Assembly (NCBI GenBank): GCA_964508055.1
Contig: CAZDRI010000005.1
Coordinates: 9,129-73,128, forward strand
Length of the DNA stretch: 64,000 nt
From: CAZDRI01 sp964508055
Lineage (GTDB): Bacteria; Pseudomonadota; Gammaproteobacteria; PS1; Pseudothioglobaceae
Reading direction: 5' to 3'
In this document: positions 42,697 to 51,881 of the stretch, piece by piece
How positions within the stretch are numbered: the stretch's first letter is position 1
Layout: the number at the start of each line of letters is the position of its first letter
Made by a program: the position numbers and the translations under genes
The notes under the pieces: model-generated
The model's input: only the letters and a program-made list of their open reading frames with translations
Databases searched by the model: none
What the model was told of the DNA's origin: nothing

Positions 42697-44118
42697 TTAT
42701 AATTTAACTTCCCAACTATGAACAGGTTTGTTTTCTCTTGCATTATTTAAATATATAGCAACTATTTTGTTAGTATCTTGGGTTAATTGCCACATCTTAT
42801 GCTGCCATACCGCTCCAGTTTGTCCTGTCTTTGCTCTTGATTCAATAACATTTAGCCATTTATCATAATTCTTTATATTAAGGCTATTTAAACCTTTTTT
42901 AGCAATATTCAAGCCTTCATCTAAAATAACATCTCTTATGTTTCTTTTTTTATTATCTAACCAAGTAATGTTAGTATTAATACCATTTTTTGCTACATTA
43001 TAAAAATCACTTTTTAAGGTATTAAAGTTTATATTAGTAATTTTATTAGCCATTGGGGTAAGCCCTTTTACTAGAGCAATATAAAATACTAAATTAGACA
43101 TAGTATCAATTAAGGTAGGTCCTGATGGGGTTACCCTTAGTTCTAATCTGAGGGCATAATTAGAATCTTCATTTTTTGATATTATTGGTCTAACCCATCT
43201 CCAAATAGTGCCATTATGAATATTTAAGTGGTGCAAGTCTTCAACTTTAGTATCAACGACTTCTGGTAAAACTGGGCTATAATAAAAATTATCCTCAAAT
43301 AAATCTAAAAAAGAATTTATATATCCTTTAGAAAAATGCACCCTAGGGATAATGTTATTTTTAATCTCTTCAATATTTCTAGTATCTACCGCTTGTTCAA
43401 ACACGCCTATCCGAGATTCATGCCAACATGATTTTCCTAAAACTATTTTAGAATTAGCACTTATTGCTAACATTAATATACTTGCTAAAAGGGAAGCATT
43501 ATATGCACTTACCAATTCATCAAAAGGCACTTGCATATGCACTTGTAAAGATGTTCCTAATGATTCTAACATCACATCGTTTCTGCTAGTATGTAATTTT
43601 TGCTCTCCTTCTAAATTGATTTCAACAGCTCTATTGCGCATTTTAATTACTTGACTACTAAGTAACATATAGCGATTGAGGTTAGACATGAAATGCTTAG
43701 GATTTAAGTGCTTTTCTTTAATGCTAGGTAAAATTCCGCATAATATAAGCTTGGCATTATTTTTATTAGCAGCATTCTCTGCTAAATCCCACAGACTTGT
43801 TAAGTCATTTTCAATTTTAGTAAAAACATCAGTAGTTAGAGAAAAAGGATTGCCATTTATTTCTAAATTAAATCGGGCAAGCTCATGGGTTAATAATTCG
43901 TTATTAGCAGTATTTATAATAGCTTGATTATTAGGACAAGGGTCAGCATTATCATCAATTAAGCATAATTCTAATTCATAGCCAAATTTATAATCTTTAT
44001 TATCAAAGTTATTATTTTTAAATAATTCTCTTACTAAATTTGTTTCAATATTGAGGCGTTTTTTAAAATCTTCATAGTCTTTTTTATGAAACTCAGTTTG
44101 ATGTATTTCTTCTCCCAT
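42697..44118 (-). CDS. GCS2-family carboxylate-amine ligase
   Basis: 473 residues in the glutamate-cysteine ligase-like (GCS2) family of glutamine-synthetase-fold ligases. FGYELELCLIDD holds a metal-binding Glu pair, LARFNLEINGNPFSL, and GTSLQVHMQVPFDEL, KSCWHESRIGVFEQAVD and ALRLELRVTPSGPT follow. It probably forms a peptide-like bond between a glutamate-like acid and an amine, making a small molecule. The next gene is an M14-type hydrolase. In related clusters an ATP-grasp RimK-like gene is also present; none is seen here. Confidence 0.75.
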   Translation of the reverse strand: MGEEIHQTEFHKKDYEDFKKRLNIETNLVRELFKNNNFDNKDYKFGYELELCLIDDNADPCPNNQAIINTANNELLTHELARFNLEINGNPFSLTTDVFTKIENDLTSLWDLAENAANKNNAKLILCGILPSIKEKHLNPKHFMSNLNRYMLLSSQVIKMRNRAVEINLEGEQKLHTSRNDVMLESLGTSLQVHMQVPFDELVSAYNASLLASILMLAISANSKIVLGKSCWHESRIGVFEQAVDTRNIEEIKNNIIPRVHFSKGYINSFLDLFEDNFYYSPVLPEVVDTKVEDLHHLNIHNGTIWRWVRPIISKNEDSNYALRLELRVTPSGPTLIDTMSNLVFYIALVKGLTPMANKITNINFNTLKSDFYNVAKNGINTNITWLDNKKRNIRDVILDEGLNIAKKGLNSLNIKNYDKWLNVIESRAKTGQTGAVWQHKMWQLTQDTNKIVAIYLNNARENKPVHSWEVKL

Positions 44119-44138
44119 AGGTCATATTTTTATCTTAA

Positions 44139-44618
44139 TTACAAAATATAATCAACTTTTATAATTTCATAAGGGATATCACCTTTGGGAGCTTTTACTG
44201 TTATTTCATCTCCTTCTTCTTTACCTATCAAAGCTCGCGCTATAGGTGATATGTATGATATTTTATTGTTTGGAATATCTGCTTCATCTTCTCCTACTAT
44301 CTTATAAGTAGTTTTTTCATTATCTATGAAGTTTAACACTTCAACAGTTGAGCCAAATACAATTTTACCGTTAGCGTTTAATTTTCTTACATCAATTACT
44401 TGAACTCTGCTAAGTTTTGACTCTATATCTTTTATTCTAGCTTCTATAAAGCCTTGTTCTTCCTTTGCAGCATGGTATTCTGCATTTTCTTTTAAGTCGC
44501 CATGAGCTCTTGCATCGCTTATGGCTTTAACAACTCTAGGTCTTGCAACACTTTTTAAATTATCTAATTCTTGGCGGATTTTATTAACCCCCCTCAAAGT
44601 CATAGGTACTACTTCCAT
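44139..44618 (-). CDS. greA: Transcription elongation factor GreA
   Basis: Rescues backtracked RNA polymerase by stimulating transcript cleavage. 159 residues: N-terminal coiled coil (PMTLRGVNKIRQELDNLKS ... DARAHGDLKENAEYHAAKEE), whose tip Asp and Glu are the catalytic pair, then the C-terminal FKBP-like domain (ISPIARALIGKEEGDE). Its ATG directly follows the carB stop (TAAATG). The carA-carB-greA order is usual for gammaproteobacteria. Confidence 0.96.
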   Translation of the reverse strand: MEVVPMTLRGVNKIRQELDNLKSVARPRVVKAISDARAHGDLKENAEYHAAKEEQGFIEARIKDIESKLSRVQVIDVRKLNANGKIVFGSTVEVLNFIDNEKTTYKIVGEDEADIPNNKISYISPIARALIGKEEGDEITVKAPKGDIPYEIIKVDYIL

Positions 44619-47600
44619 TTAGTTATCCTTATGTAAGTCTTGTAAACGATTAACTTTAAGTTTATATCTAGTTTTAACTGAAGACAGCATAGCAAAAGCT
44701 GCAGATACTGTTGTAGTAAATGTAATTTTATGTGCTAGTGCTTGGCGTCTTATTTCTGCAGCATCATGGACTCCTTGAGCATCTTCAGTGCTGTTAATAA
44801 TTAAATCTATATCATCATTTTTAATCATATCAATTATATGTGGCGATCCTTCTGATACTTTATTGACACACATACATTTTATATTTGAATTTTGCAATAT
44901 ATTATAATTCCCTCTAGTAGCGACAATTTCGTATCCTTGTTCTATCAGTTGATTACCTAATTTTACCAATTGCCTCTCGTCAATTTTACGCACACTTACA
45001 AACACTTTGCCTTCTGTTGGAATATAAGTCCCAGAAGCTAATTCTGCCTTACCAAAAGCACTAGCAAAACTCATCCCTATCCCCATAACCTCTCCAGTTG
45101 ACCTCATCTCAGGTCCTAATATTGGGTCAACCCCTAGAAACTTCACAAAAGGGAATACTGTTTCTTTAACGCTAAAGTACTTTGGTATGATTTCTTTGGT
45201 ATGACCTTGCTTTTTTAATGATTCCCCAACCATACATTTTGCAGCAATATTAGCTAATGGCTGACCTGTGGCTTTAGAAACAAAAGGCACTGTTCTAGAT
45301 GCTCTTGGATTTACTTCAATCACATAAATTTCACCATCTTGATAAGCGAGTTGAGTATTCATAAGTCCAACCACATTTAAAGCTTTTGCCATAGCTATTA
45401 CTTGTTTGCGCATTTCATTTAATATGGCTTTGGATAAAGAATGCACTGGTAAAGAACATGCTGAATCCCCTGAATGAATACCTGCCTGTTCAATATGTTC
45501 CATAATGCCACTAATTAAAACATCCTCACCGTCACAAATAACATCTATATCTACTTCAATTGCATGGTCTAAAAAACAATCTAGTAATACTGGAGAGTCA
45601 TTTGATACTTTCACAGCAGTATGCATATAATGAATCAATGATTTTTTATCATATACTATTTCCATTGCTCTTCCACCTAATACATAAGAAGGTCTAACAA
45701 CTAAAGGAAAACCTATAGCATCTGCTATGCTTATTGCTTGATCAACACTTCTCGCAGTGGCATTTAATGGCTGCTTTAAATTTAAGCTGCTTATAAGATT
45801 TTGAAATCTTTCTCTATCTTCAGCTAAATCAATAGCATCTGGAGATGTTCCTATTATTTTTGCCCCTAACTTTTCTAGTGGTAATGCTAGTTTAAGAGGT
45901 GTTTGCCCACCATAATGCACAATGATTCCATCAGGGTTTTCTATATTTATTATAGCCATAACATCTTCTAAAGTAAGTGGTTCAAAATATAATCTATCTG
46001 ATATATCATAATCTGTTGATACAGTTTCAGGGTTACAATTAACCATTATGGTTTCATAGCCTAATTCTCTTAATGCAAGTGATGCATGGACACAACAATA
46101 ATCAAATTCTATGCCTTGTCCAATCCTATTTGGACCTCCGCCTAAAATCATAATTTTTTTATTGCTACTAGGGTTTGATTCGCATTCTTTTTGATAAGTT
46201 GAATATAAATAGGCTGTTTCAGTATCAAATTCAGCTGCACAACTATCTACTCTTTTATATACAGGTAAAACAGATAAAGCTTTTCGTCTTTCATAAACTG
46301 TTCTATCTGAGCAATTTAATAAGGTCGCTATTCTTAAATCAGAAAATCCTTTTTGCTTATAATTATACAAATCTTCTTTTGTTATTTTTGATATAGAATT
46401 ATTAGCTATATTATTTTCTGTAAAAATCAAATCTTCAATTTGTGCTAAAAACCACGGGTCAATTTTAGTAAGCTCAAAAACCTCACCCACACTCATACCT
46501 AATCTAAAAGAATCAGCTATATACCAAATTCTTTCTGGTCTAGCAGATATTAATTCTTGTTTTAAAACATTTTTAGCATTTGACTCATTCAAATCTACTA
46601 TAGGGTCAAGACCTGTTTTATCCACCTCTAAACTTCTTAATGCTTTTTGTAGAGATTCTTGAAAAGTACTGCCAATTGCCATTGACTCACCTACAGATTT
46701 CATTTGTGTTGTCAATCTATTGTCTGCACCTGGAAACTTTTCAAAAGCAAATCTAGGAACTTTAGTTACTATATAGTCTATGCTGGGTTCAAATGATGCA
46801 GGGGTAGCACCATTAGTAATATCGTTATCTAATTCGTCTAAAGTGTAGCCTACTGCAAGTTTTGCTGCGATTTTGGCAATAGGAAAACCTGTTGCCTTAG
46901 ATGCTAAGGCGGAAGACCTTGATACTCTAGGATTCATCTCTATTACAGTTAGCCTGCCATCATCAGGGTTTATAGCAAATTGAACATTAGAACCACCAGT
47001 ATCTACTCCTATTTCACGAATGACTTTTATTGATGCATCACGCATGATTTGATATTCTTTGTCTGTTAAAGTTTGAGCTGGTGCAACAGTAATAGAATCG
47101 CCTGTATGTATTCCCATTGGATCAAAGTTTTCAATTGAACATACGATAATACAATTATCTTTTCTATCCCTAACTACTTCCATTTCAAACTCTTTCCAGC
47201 CGATGATAGATTCTTCAATTAATAGTTCATTGGTTGGTGATAAGTCTAAGCCTCTTTTACAAATTTCATCAAAATCTTCTTTATTAAATGCTATTCCTCC
47301 TCCGCTACCCCCCATAGTAAAAGAGGGTCTGATAACTGTTGGAAAACCAAGCTTAGGTTGGATTTTAAGAGCATCTTCCATATTGTGAGCAATTTTTGCT
47401 TTTGGCATATTAAGACCTATTTTCTTCATTGCATTTTTAAATAACTCTCTATCTTCAGCTTTGTCAATAGCTTCTTTATTAGCTCCTATCATTTCAACAT
47501 TATATTTATCTAATACTTTATGGCGATGTAAATCAAGAGTGCAATTTAAAGCTGTTTGACCTCCCATAGTTGGCAATATAGCGTCAGGTCTTTCTTTCTC

Positions 47601-47834
47601 AATAATCTTTTTAACTGAACTCCATACTATAGGCTCAATATAAGTTGAATCTGCTATTTTCGGGTCAGTCATTATAGTTGCAGGGTTTGAGTTTACTAAT
47701 ATTATTCTATAACCTTCCTCTTTTAATGCTTTACACGCTTGAGTTCCTGAATAGTCAAACTCACATGCTTGACCAATTACTATAGGTCCGGCTCCAATAA
47801 TTAGAATGCTTTTGATATCATTTCTTTTAGGCAT
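44619..47834 (-). CDS. carB: Carbamoyl-phosphate synthase large subunit
   Basis: Makes carbamoyl phosphate for pyrimidine and arginine synthesis with CarA. 1071 residues, full length. Two ATP-grasp halves are clear: GAGPIVIGQACEFDYSGTQ at the N-terminus, GGGPNRIGQGIEFDYCCVH at mid-protein, RPSFTMGGSGGGIA and RPSYVLGGRAMEIV, EMNPRVSRSSALASKATG and EVNPRASRTVPFVSKATG. A C-terminal MGS-like allosteric domain ends the chain. The downstream stop abuts greA. An unusual feature is that mlaA separates it from carA. Confidence 0.97.
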   Translation of the reverse strand: MPKRNDIKSILIIGAGPIVIGQACEFDYSGTQACKALKEEGYRIILVNSNPATIMTDPKIADSTYIEPIVWSSVKKIIEKERPDAILPTMGGQTALNCTLDLHRHKVLDKYNVEMIGANKEAIDKAEDRELFKNAMKKIGLNMPKAKIAHNMEDALKIQPKLGFPTVIRPSFTMGGSGGGIAFNKEDFDEICKRGLDLSPTNELLIEESIIGWKEFEMEVVRDRKDNCIIVCSIENFDPMGIHTGDSITVAPAQTLTDKEYQIMRDASIKVIREIGVDTGGSNVQFAINPDDGRLTVIEMNPRVSRSSALASKATGFPIAKIAAKLAVGYTLDELDNDITNGATPASFEPSIDYIVTKVPRFAFEKFPGADNRLTTQMKSVGESMAIGSTFQESLQKALRSLEVDKTGLDPIVDLNESNAKNVLKQELISARPERIWYIADSFRLGMSVGEVFELTKIDPWFLAQIEDLIFTENNIANNSISKITKEDLYNYKQKGFSDLRIATLLNCSDRTVYERRKALSVLPVYKRVDSCAAEFDTETAYLYSTYQKECESNPSSNKKIMILGGGPNRIGQGIEFDYCCVHASLALRELGYETIMVNCNPETVSTDYDISDRLYFEPLTLEDVMAIINIENPDGIIVHYGGQTPLKLALPLEKLGAKIIGTSPDAIDLAEDRERFQNLISSLNLKQPLNATARSVDQAISIADAIGFPLVVRPSYVLGGRAMEIVYDKKSLIHYMHTAVKVSNDSPVLLDCFLDHAIEVDIDVICDGEDVLISGIMEHIEQAGIHSGDSACSLPVHSLSKAILNEMRKQVIAMAKALNVVGLMNTQLAYQDGEIYVIEVNPRASRTVPFVSKATGQPLANIAAKCMVGESLKKQGHTKEIIPKYFSVKETVFPFVKFLGVDPILGPEMRSTGEVMGIGMSFASAFGKAELASGTYIPTEGKVFVSVRKIDERQLVKLGNQLIEQGYEIVATRGNYNILQNSNIKCMCVNKVSEGSPHIIDMIKNDDIDLIINSTEDAQGVHDAAEIRRQALAHKITFTTTVSAAFAMLSSVKTRYKLKVNRLQDLHKDN

Positions 47835-47854
47835 ATTAGTAATTTATAAAACTA

Positions 47855-48559
47855 TTAAAAACCATCTATTTCAATTTTAGACTTGCCATTCCCAATAGCA
47901 AATTTACGGTTTTGTATATAAGTCTCTTTAGCAAAAGAATAAGGATCTAACTTTTCTTTAAGCATATCAGTCAAAGCTAGTGAATCAGCTCTTTTTTGCA
48001 CTAGATTAATTGCCATTGCACTAATTCTATCTCTATTAACTGGCATTTGTTTTATAATATTGACCTCAGGATAAGCCTTATCAACTGCAAGACCAACTCC
48101 ATCTCTTAAATTGCTTGGACCAAAAAATGGCAACACTAAATATGGACCGTCACCAACCCCCCACACTGCTAGAGTCTGACCAAAATCCTCATTATTTCTT
48201 GGTATATTTGTATCAGATGCCACATCAAAAAGTCCTAATACTCCAAATGTTGAATTTAACACTACTCTTGAAAAAGTATCAGTGCTCTCAATTATTTTAC
48301 CTTGTAATAATTGATTATAAAAAGTTGTAACATCAGCTATATTTTTAAAAAAATCTGAAACTCTGTTTTGTAAATATTTTGGTGTAATATGTTCATATCC
48401 TCTAGCAACTGGCTCAATAATAGCTTCATCAACAACTTCATTAAAACCATATACGGCTCTGTTTATATTTTCTAAGGGGTCAACAGGGTCCTTCTTAATT
48501 TCTATAGATGAACATGAGCTTAATAATATAAACATTGCTAATAAAATAGTCTTTTTCAT
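47855..48559 (-). CDS. mlaA: MlaA (VacJ) phospholipid transport lipoprotein
   Basis: Outer-membrane lipoprotein of the Mla pathway that removes misplaced phospholipids from the outer leaflet. The signal peptide ends in LLSSC (Cys16). DPLENINRAVYGFNEVVDEA, LQNRVSDFFKNI, LNSTFGVLGLFDVA, DFGQTLAVWGVGDGPYLVLPFFGPSN (in part) and GLAVDKAYP are family markers. 234 residues, typical. Its start overlaps the carA stop (ATGA), so it is embedded in the car operon between carA and carB. The other mla genes are not in the window. Confidence 0.93.
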   Translation of the reverse strand: MKKTILLAMFILLSSCSSIEIKKDPVDPLENINRAVYGFNEVVDEAIIEPVARGYEHITPKYLQNRVSDFFKNIADVTTFYNQLLQGKIIESTDTFSRVVLNSTFGVLGLFDVASDTNIPRNNEDFGQTLAVWGVGDGPYLVLPFFGPSNLRDGVGLAVDKAYPEVNIIKQMPVNRDRISAMAINLVQKRADSLALTDMLKEKLDPYSFAKETYIQNRKFAIGNGKSKIEIDGF

Positions 48560-49674
48560 AACATTATCCTTATAAAATAATCAAATAAATAGTCCACATC
48601 GTGTGGTCCCGGGCTAGCCTCTGGATGTCCTTGAAAGCTAAATGCAGATTTGTTTTTAATTTTAATACCTTGGATGGTATTATCAAAAAGTGAGCGATGT
48701 GTTATTTCTACATTTTTAGGAATATTTTCTTCTGCAACACAAAAATTATGGTTTTGACTAGTAATCACCACTTTATTAGTTTTTAAATCTTTAACTGGAT
48801 GATTTGCTCCATGATGACCAAACTTTAGTTTCTTAGTTTTAGCGCCGCTAGCTATGCTTAACAATTGATGCCCAAGACATATACCAAAAATAGGAATGTT
48901 TGATTCTAATAACACTTTAATAGCATCAATTGCATAATCACAAGGCATAGGATCTCCTGGTCCATTAGATAACAAAATACCATTTGGCTTTAAATTTAAT
49001 ACCTCTTTAGCCTTAGTTTTTGCTGGAACGACTATTAACTCACAACCTCTATCTACCAGCATTCTTAAGATATTCTTTTTCACACCATAATCGTAAACAA
49101 CTACTTTATACTTTTTTCTTAAAGGATTAAATTTATTTGTTGCAAGCTCTAAACTGCCTTGATTAAATACATAAGATTTTTTGGTAGTAACTTCTTTTGC
49201 TAAATCAAGGTTTTTTAAACTGCCAAACTTTTTAGCTTTGGCTATGGCTATTTTTTTATCTATGTTTTTACCAATAGCTATATAACCGCCAAGTGAACCT
49301 TTTTTTCTAATATTCCTAGTTAGATTTCTAGTATCAATATTGCAAACAGCTGTTATTTTTTTATTCTTAAAATATTTTTCTAAGTCTTCATTTTTTCGCC
49401 AACTACTACTTTTTAAAGGTAAGTCTCTAATTACAGTAGCACTAGCAAAAATTTTACTACACTCATCATCTTCTGCATTAGTGCCTGTATTACCAATATG
49501 GGGGTGGGTAAAAACTATGATTTGTTTTGCATAAGACGGGTCAGATAAAATCTCTTGATAACCAGTTATTGAGGTATTAAAAACAACTTCTCCAGCTATT
49601 TCTTTATGATTACCTATTGACTGACATGGGAAAGTATTACCATCTTCTAATGCTAATAATGCAGACTTAAACAA
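48556..49674 (-). CDS. carA: Carbamoyl-phosphate synthase small subunit
   Basis: Glutamine amidotransferase subunit that feeds ammonia to CarB. From TTG 49674 it is 372 residues. SALLALEDGNTFPCQSIG opens the N-terminal domain; the class I GATase domain has ILLSNGPGDP, the Cys of FGICLGHQLLS and HPEASPGPHDV with the catalytic His and Glu. No ATG is available: TTG at 49674 has GGA 8 bases upstream and the better family match; another TTG at 49695 would add seven residues. Followed by mlaA with a 4-base overlap. Confidence 0.92.
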   Translation of the reverse strand: MFKSALLALEDGNTFPCQSIGNHKEIAGEVVFNTSITGYQEILSDPSYAKQIIVFTHPHIGNTGTNAEDDECSKIFASATVIRDLPLKSSSWRKNEDLEKYFKNKKITAVCNIDTRNLTRNIRKKGSLGGYIAIGKNIDKKIAIAKAKKFGSLKNLDLAKEVTTKKSYVFNQGSLELATNKFNPLRKKYKVVVYDYGVKKNILRMLVDRGCELIVVPAKTKAKEVLNLKPNGILLSNGPGDPMPCDYAIDAIKVLLESNIPIFGICLGHQLLSIASGAKTKKLKFGHHGANHPVKDLKTNKVVITSQNHNFCVAEENIPKNVEITHRSLFDNTIQGIKIKNKSAFSFQGHPEASPGPHDVDYLFDYFIRIML

Positions 49675-49941
49675 AGTGATTTCCAAATGGTTCAAATTAT
49701 GTAAATTCTATCATAATAGGGCGATTTTTTGGTATAGTAAATTAATTTTATTTGGGATTCCTGCTAAATATTTTATACACTAAATGCAAATAATATCAAA
49801 TATGTAGGCGGTGTAAAACCATTAGCAATGAAATTAAAGGTAAATTTGATATTGATGAAAAAACTATTAAAGTAAGTTTATATAATATCATTGAAAAATA
49901 ATAGACGACTTAGACTTTCCAACATACAAGGCAGCTTTATT

Positions 49942-50139
49942 ATGAATATTAAACTTAATGGCAACAACTTTGAGATTAATGCTATTACTATTGAGCAATT
50001 AATCAAAGAATTGGGTTTAATTGATAAAAGAATAGCCGTAGAAGTAAATAAAAATGTAATTACTAAAACTGAGCATTCTAATTATTGTTTAAAGAATGAT
50101 GATGTCGTAGAAATTATAAGAGCAGTTGGTGGAGGGTAG
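49942..50139 (+). CDS. thiS: Sulfur carrier protein ThiS
   Basis: 65-residue ubiquitin-like protein that carries sulfur as a C-terminal thiocarboxylate for thiazole synthesis. MNIKLNGNNFEINAITIEQL, RIAVEVNKNVITK, DDVVEIIRAVGGG fits the fold, ending in the required Gly-Gly. The ATG at 49942 is chosen; the frame extends to 49891 but those residues are not family-like. It is alone, with no thiG or thiF next to it. The 190 bases upstream contain no recognisable gene. Confidence 0.88.
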   Translation: MNIKLNGNNFEINAITIEQLIKELGLIDKRIAVEVNKNVITKTEHSNYCLKNDDVVEIIRAVGGG

Positions 50140-50251
50140 TTTTTACTACTAACATCAATTACTATAGCCTGAAGCGGCTATCAAATTTCTATAAATAAGT
50201 TAGCACAACTACACTGTATTATTTTATTTAAAATCCCACAATTTATACTTT

Positions 50252-50401
50252 AAGACCATTGCAAAATAGTTTATTGGGGATGGAGTTTGAGGAAGGGGAG
50301 ATATATTGTTTCTTAACTTATTGATTTTACTCCCCTTCCTCATACAAACAACTTGAGTAAAGATGTTGTGAAATGTGCTTTTTACATTTTGCAACACTCT
50401 T
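50252..50401 (+). mobile_element. MITE copy 4 (150 bp)
   Basis: Flanked by the 5-bp duplication ACTTT (50247-50251 and 50402-50406). Left end AAGACCATTGCAAAATAG and right end (reverse complement) AAGAGTGTTGCAAAATGT, with the internal GAGGAAGGGGAG palindrome. Same orientation as copy 1. A stray partial end (GCAACACTCTT) occurs about 45 bases further right. The rest of 50140-50498 holds no gene. Confidence 0.9.
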
Positions 50402-50498
50402 ACTTTGTATTTTATCAATGTTGGATTACTTCACAATTACCGTGCAACACTCTTAAATTAGATAAGTATAATTATTTTAATTTTTAAAAGGATTTTTT

Positions 50499-51047
50499 AT
50501 GGTTAGAACTGAAACCCCAATATGTGATTTTGACAAATCTGCTATTAATTTCTCGCTAAAAGGTGTTGACAATAAAATATGGACTTTGGCTGATTGTAAA
50601 GGAGAAAACGGCTTGTTAGTTATGTTTATTTGTAATCATTGTCCTTATGTAAAATCTATTAGAGATAGAATCATAAGAGATGTTAAAGAATTAAAAACTT
50701 TAGGTATTAATTCTGTAGCGATAATGGCTAATGACCCTAGTGATTATGAAGAAGACTCTTTTGAAAATATGCAAAAAATAGCAACAGAGTTTAATTATCC
50801 ATTCCCTTATTTAATAGATGAAACTCAAGAAGTGGCTAAAGCATATGGAGCAGTATGCACACCTGATTTTTTTGGCTACAATGCTGACTTAAAATTACAA
50901 TATCGCGGCAGAATGGATGCATCAATGAAAGAAAAGATACCAGGAGCAAAAAGAGATTTGTTTGAAGCTATGAAAGAAATTGCTAACTTTGGTAAAGGGC
51001 CAAAAGAACAAATTCCAAGTATAGGATGTTCAATAAAATGGATATAA
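50499..51047 (+). CDS. Thioredoxin-fold / peroxiredoxin-like protein
   Basis: 182 residues of AhpC/TSA-type thioredoxin fold with CNHCPYV (C45, C48) after strand VMFI, the pattern of a widespread uncharacterised bacterial group. NSVAIMANDPSDYEEDSFENM and YGAVCTPDFFGYN, with a further Cys before cis-Pro, follow. The ribosome site AAGGA is 7 bases before the ATG. Redox role likely, partner unknown. Confidence 0.82.
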   Translation: MVRTETPICDFDKSAINFSLKGVDNKIWTLADCKGENGLLVMFICNHCPYVKSIRDRIIRDVKELKTLGINSVAIMANDPSDYEEDSFENMQKIATEFNYPFPYLIDETQEVAKAYGAVCTPDFFGYNADLKLQYRGRMDASMKEKIPGAKRDLFEAMKEIANFGKGPKEQIPSIGCSIKWI

Positions 51048-51116
51048 AAATTATCACATATTAAATAAATTGATATTGGATATTTTTCCTATTGCCATTT
51101 AACTTAGGCGTGTGAA

Positions 51117-51881
51117 TTAAAATCTGATATTAACGCCGTTTTTTAATAACTTTAGAGAAATTATTCCAAGTAATATTATGGCTAATAATATAAACAATAA
51201 AGATTCATATACTGGTGAGCTGCTTACCCCTAAAAAACCAAATCTAAAGCTATCAACCATATAAAAAATAGGATTAAATTGGCTAATATTGCGCCAAAAT
51301 TCTGGCAATATTTCTATGCTATAAAACATACCCCCTAAATATACCAACGGCATTAATATAAAAGATGGAATAATAGATATATCATCAAAAGTCTTAGCAA
51401 ATACTGCATTTATAAAACCCATAAGAGAGAATAATATTGATGTCATTATTGTGGTAAGAAGTGTTATGCTAAGGCTATAAATACTAAACCTCACAAAAAC
51501 CCAAGCTACAATTGAAACTGTAAAACCAACTGCCAGTCCTCTAGCAACTCCTCCAGATATAAAGCCTAACAAAATCACCCAATTAGGTGTAGGTGATACT
51601 AATAATTCTTCAATAGAGTGGTTAAATTTTGCTAAGAAAAAAGAAGATACAGTATTCATATAAGAGTTAGTAATAATCGTCATCAAAATAACCCCAGGCA
51701 CAATATATTTAACATAACTAATACCAGACATATCGCCAATTCTTGAGCCCATAATGCCACCGAATATTAATAAATATAAAGATGTGGTTATAACGGGAGG
51801 AAATATAGTTTGCACCCAAATACGAATAAACCTTAATATTTCTTTTCTTAAAATAGTATTATAAGCTGTTAAATAAGACAT
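51117..51881 (-). CDS. ABC-2 type permease
   Basis: 254-residue membrane subunit of an ABC-2 exporter (YadH-like) with six spans. RIWVQTIFPPVITTSLYLLIF, GSRIGDMSGISYVKYIVPG, PTPNWVILLGFISGGVARGL and LPEFWRNISQFNPIFYMVDSFR (in part) are family features. The start overlaps the ATPase gene stop by 13 bases, so the two form a transporter. The substrate is unknown. Confidence 0.88.
   Translation of the reverse strand: MSYLTAYNTILRKEILRFIRIWVQTIFPPVITTSLYLLIFGGIMGSRIGDMSGISYVKYIVPGVILMTIITNSYMNTVSSFFLAKFNHSIEELLVSPTPNWVILLGFISGGVARGLAVGFTVSIVAWVFVRFSIYSLSITLLTTIMTSILFSLMGFINAVFAKTFDDISIIPSFILMPLVYLGGMFYSIEILPEFWRNISQFNPIFYMVDSFRFGFLGVSSSPVYESLLFILLAIILLGIISLKLLKNGVNIRF

Noticed and set aside
49790..49904. 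Possible vestigial gene (SNEIKGKFDIDEKTIKVSL) upstream of thiS
   Set aside because: About 25 codons only, no start, no recognised family; could be chance in AT-rich DNA.
50224..50418. Reading frame across the MITE at 50252
   Set aside because: It runs through a non-coding mobile element and has no homology; the open frame is a by-product of base composition.
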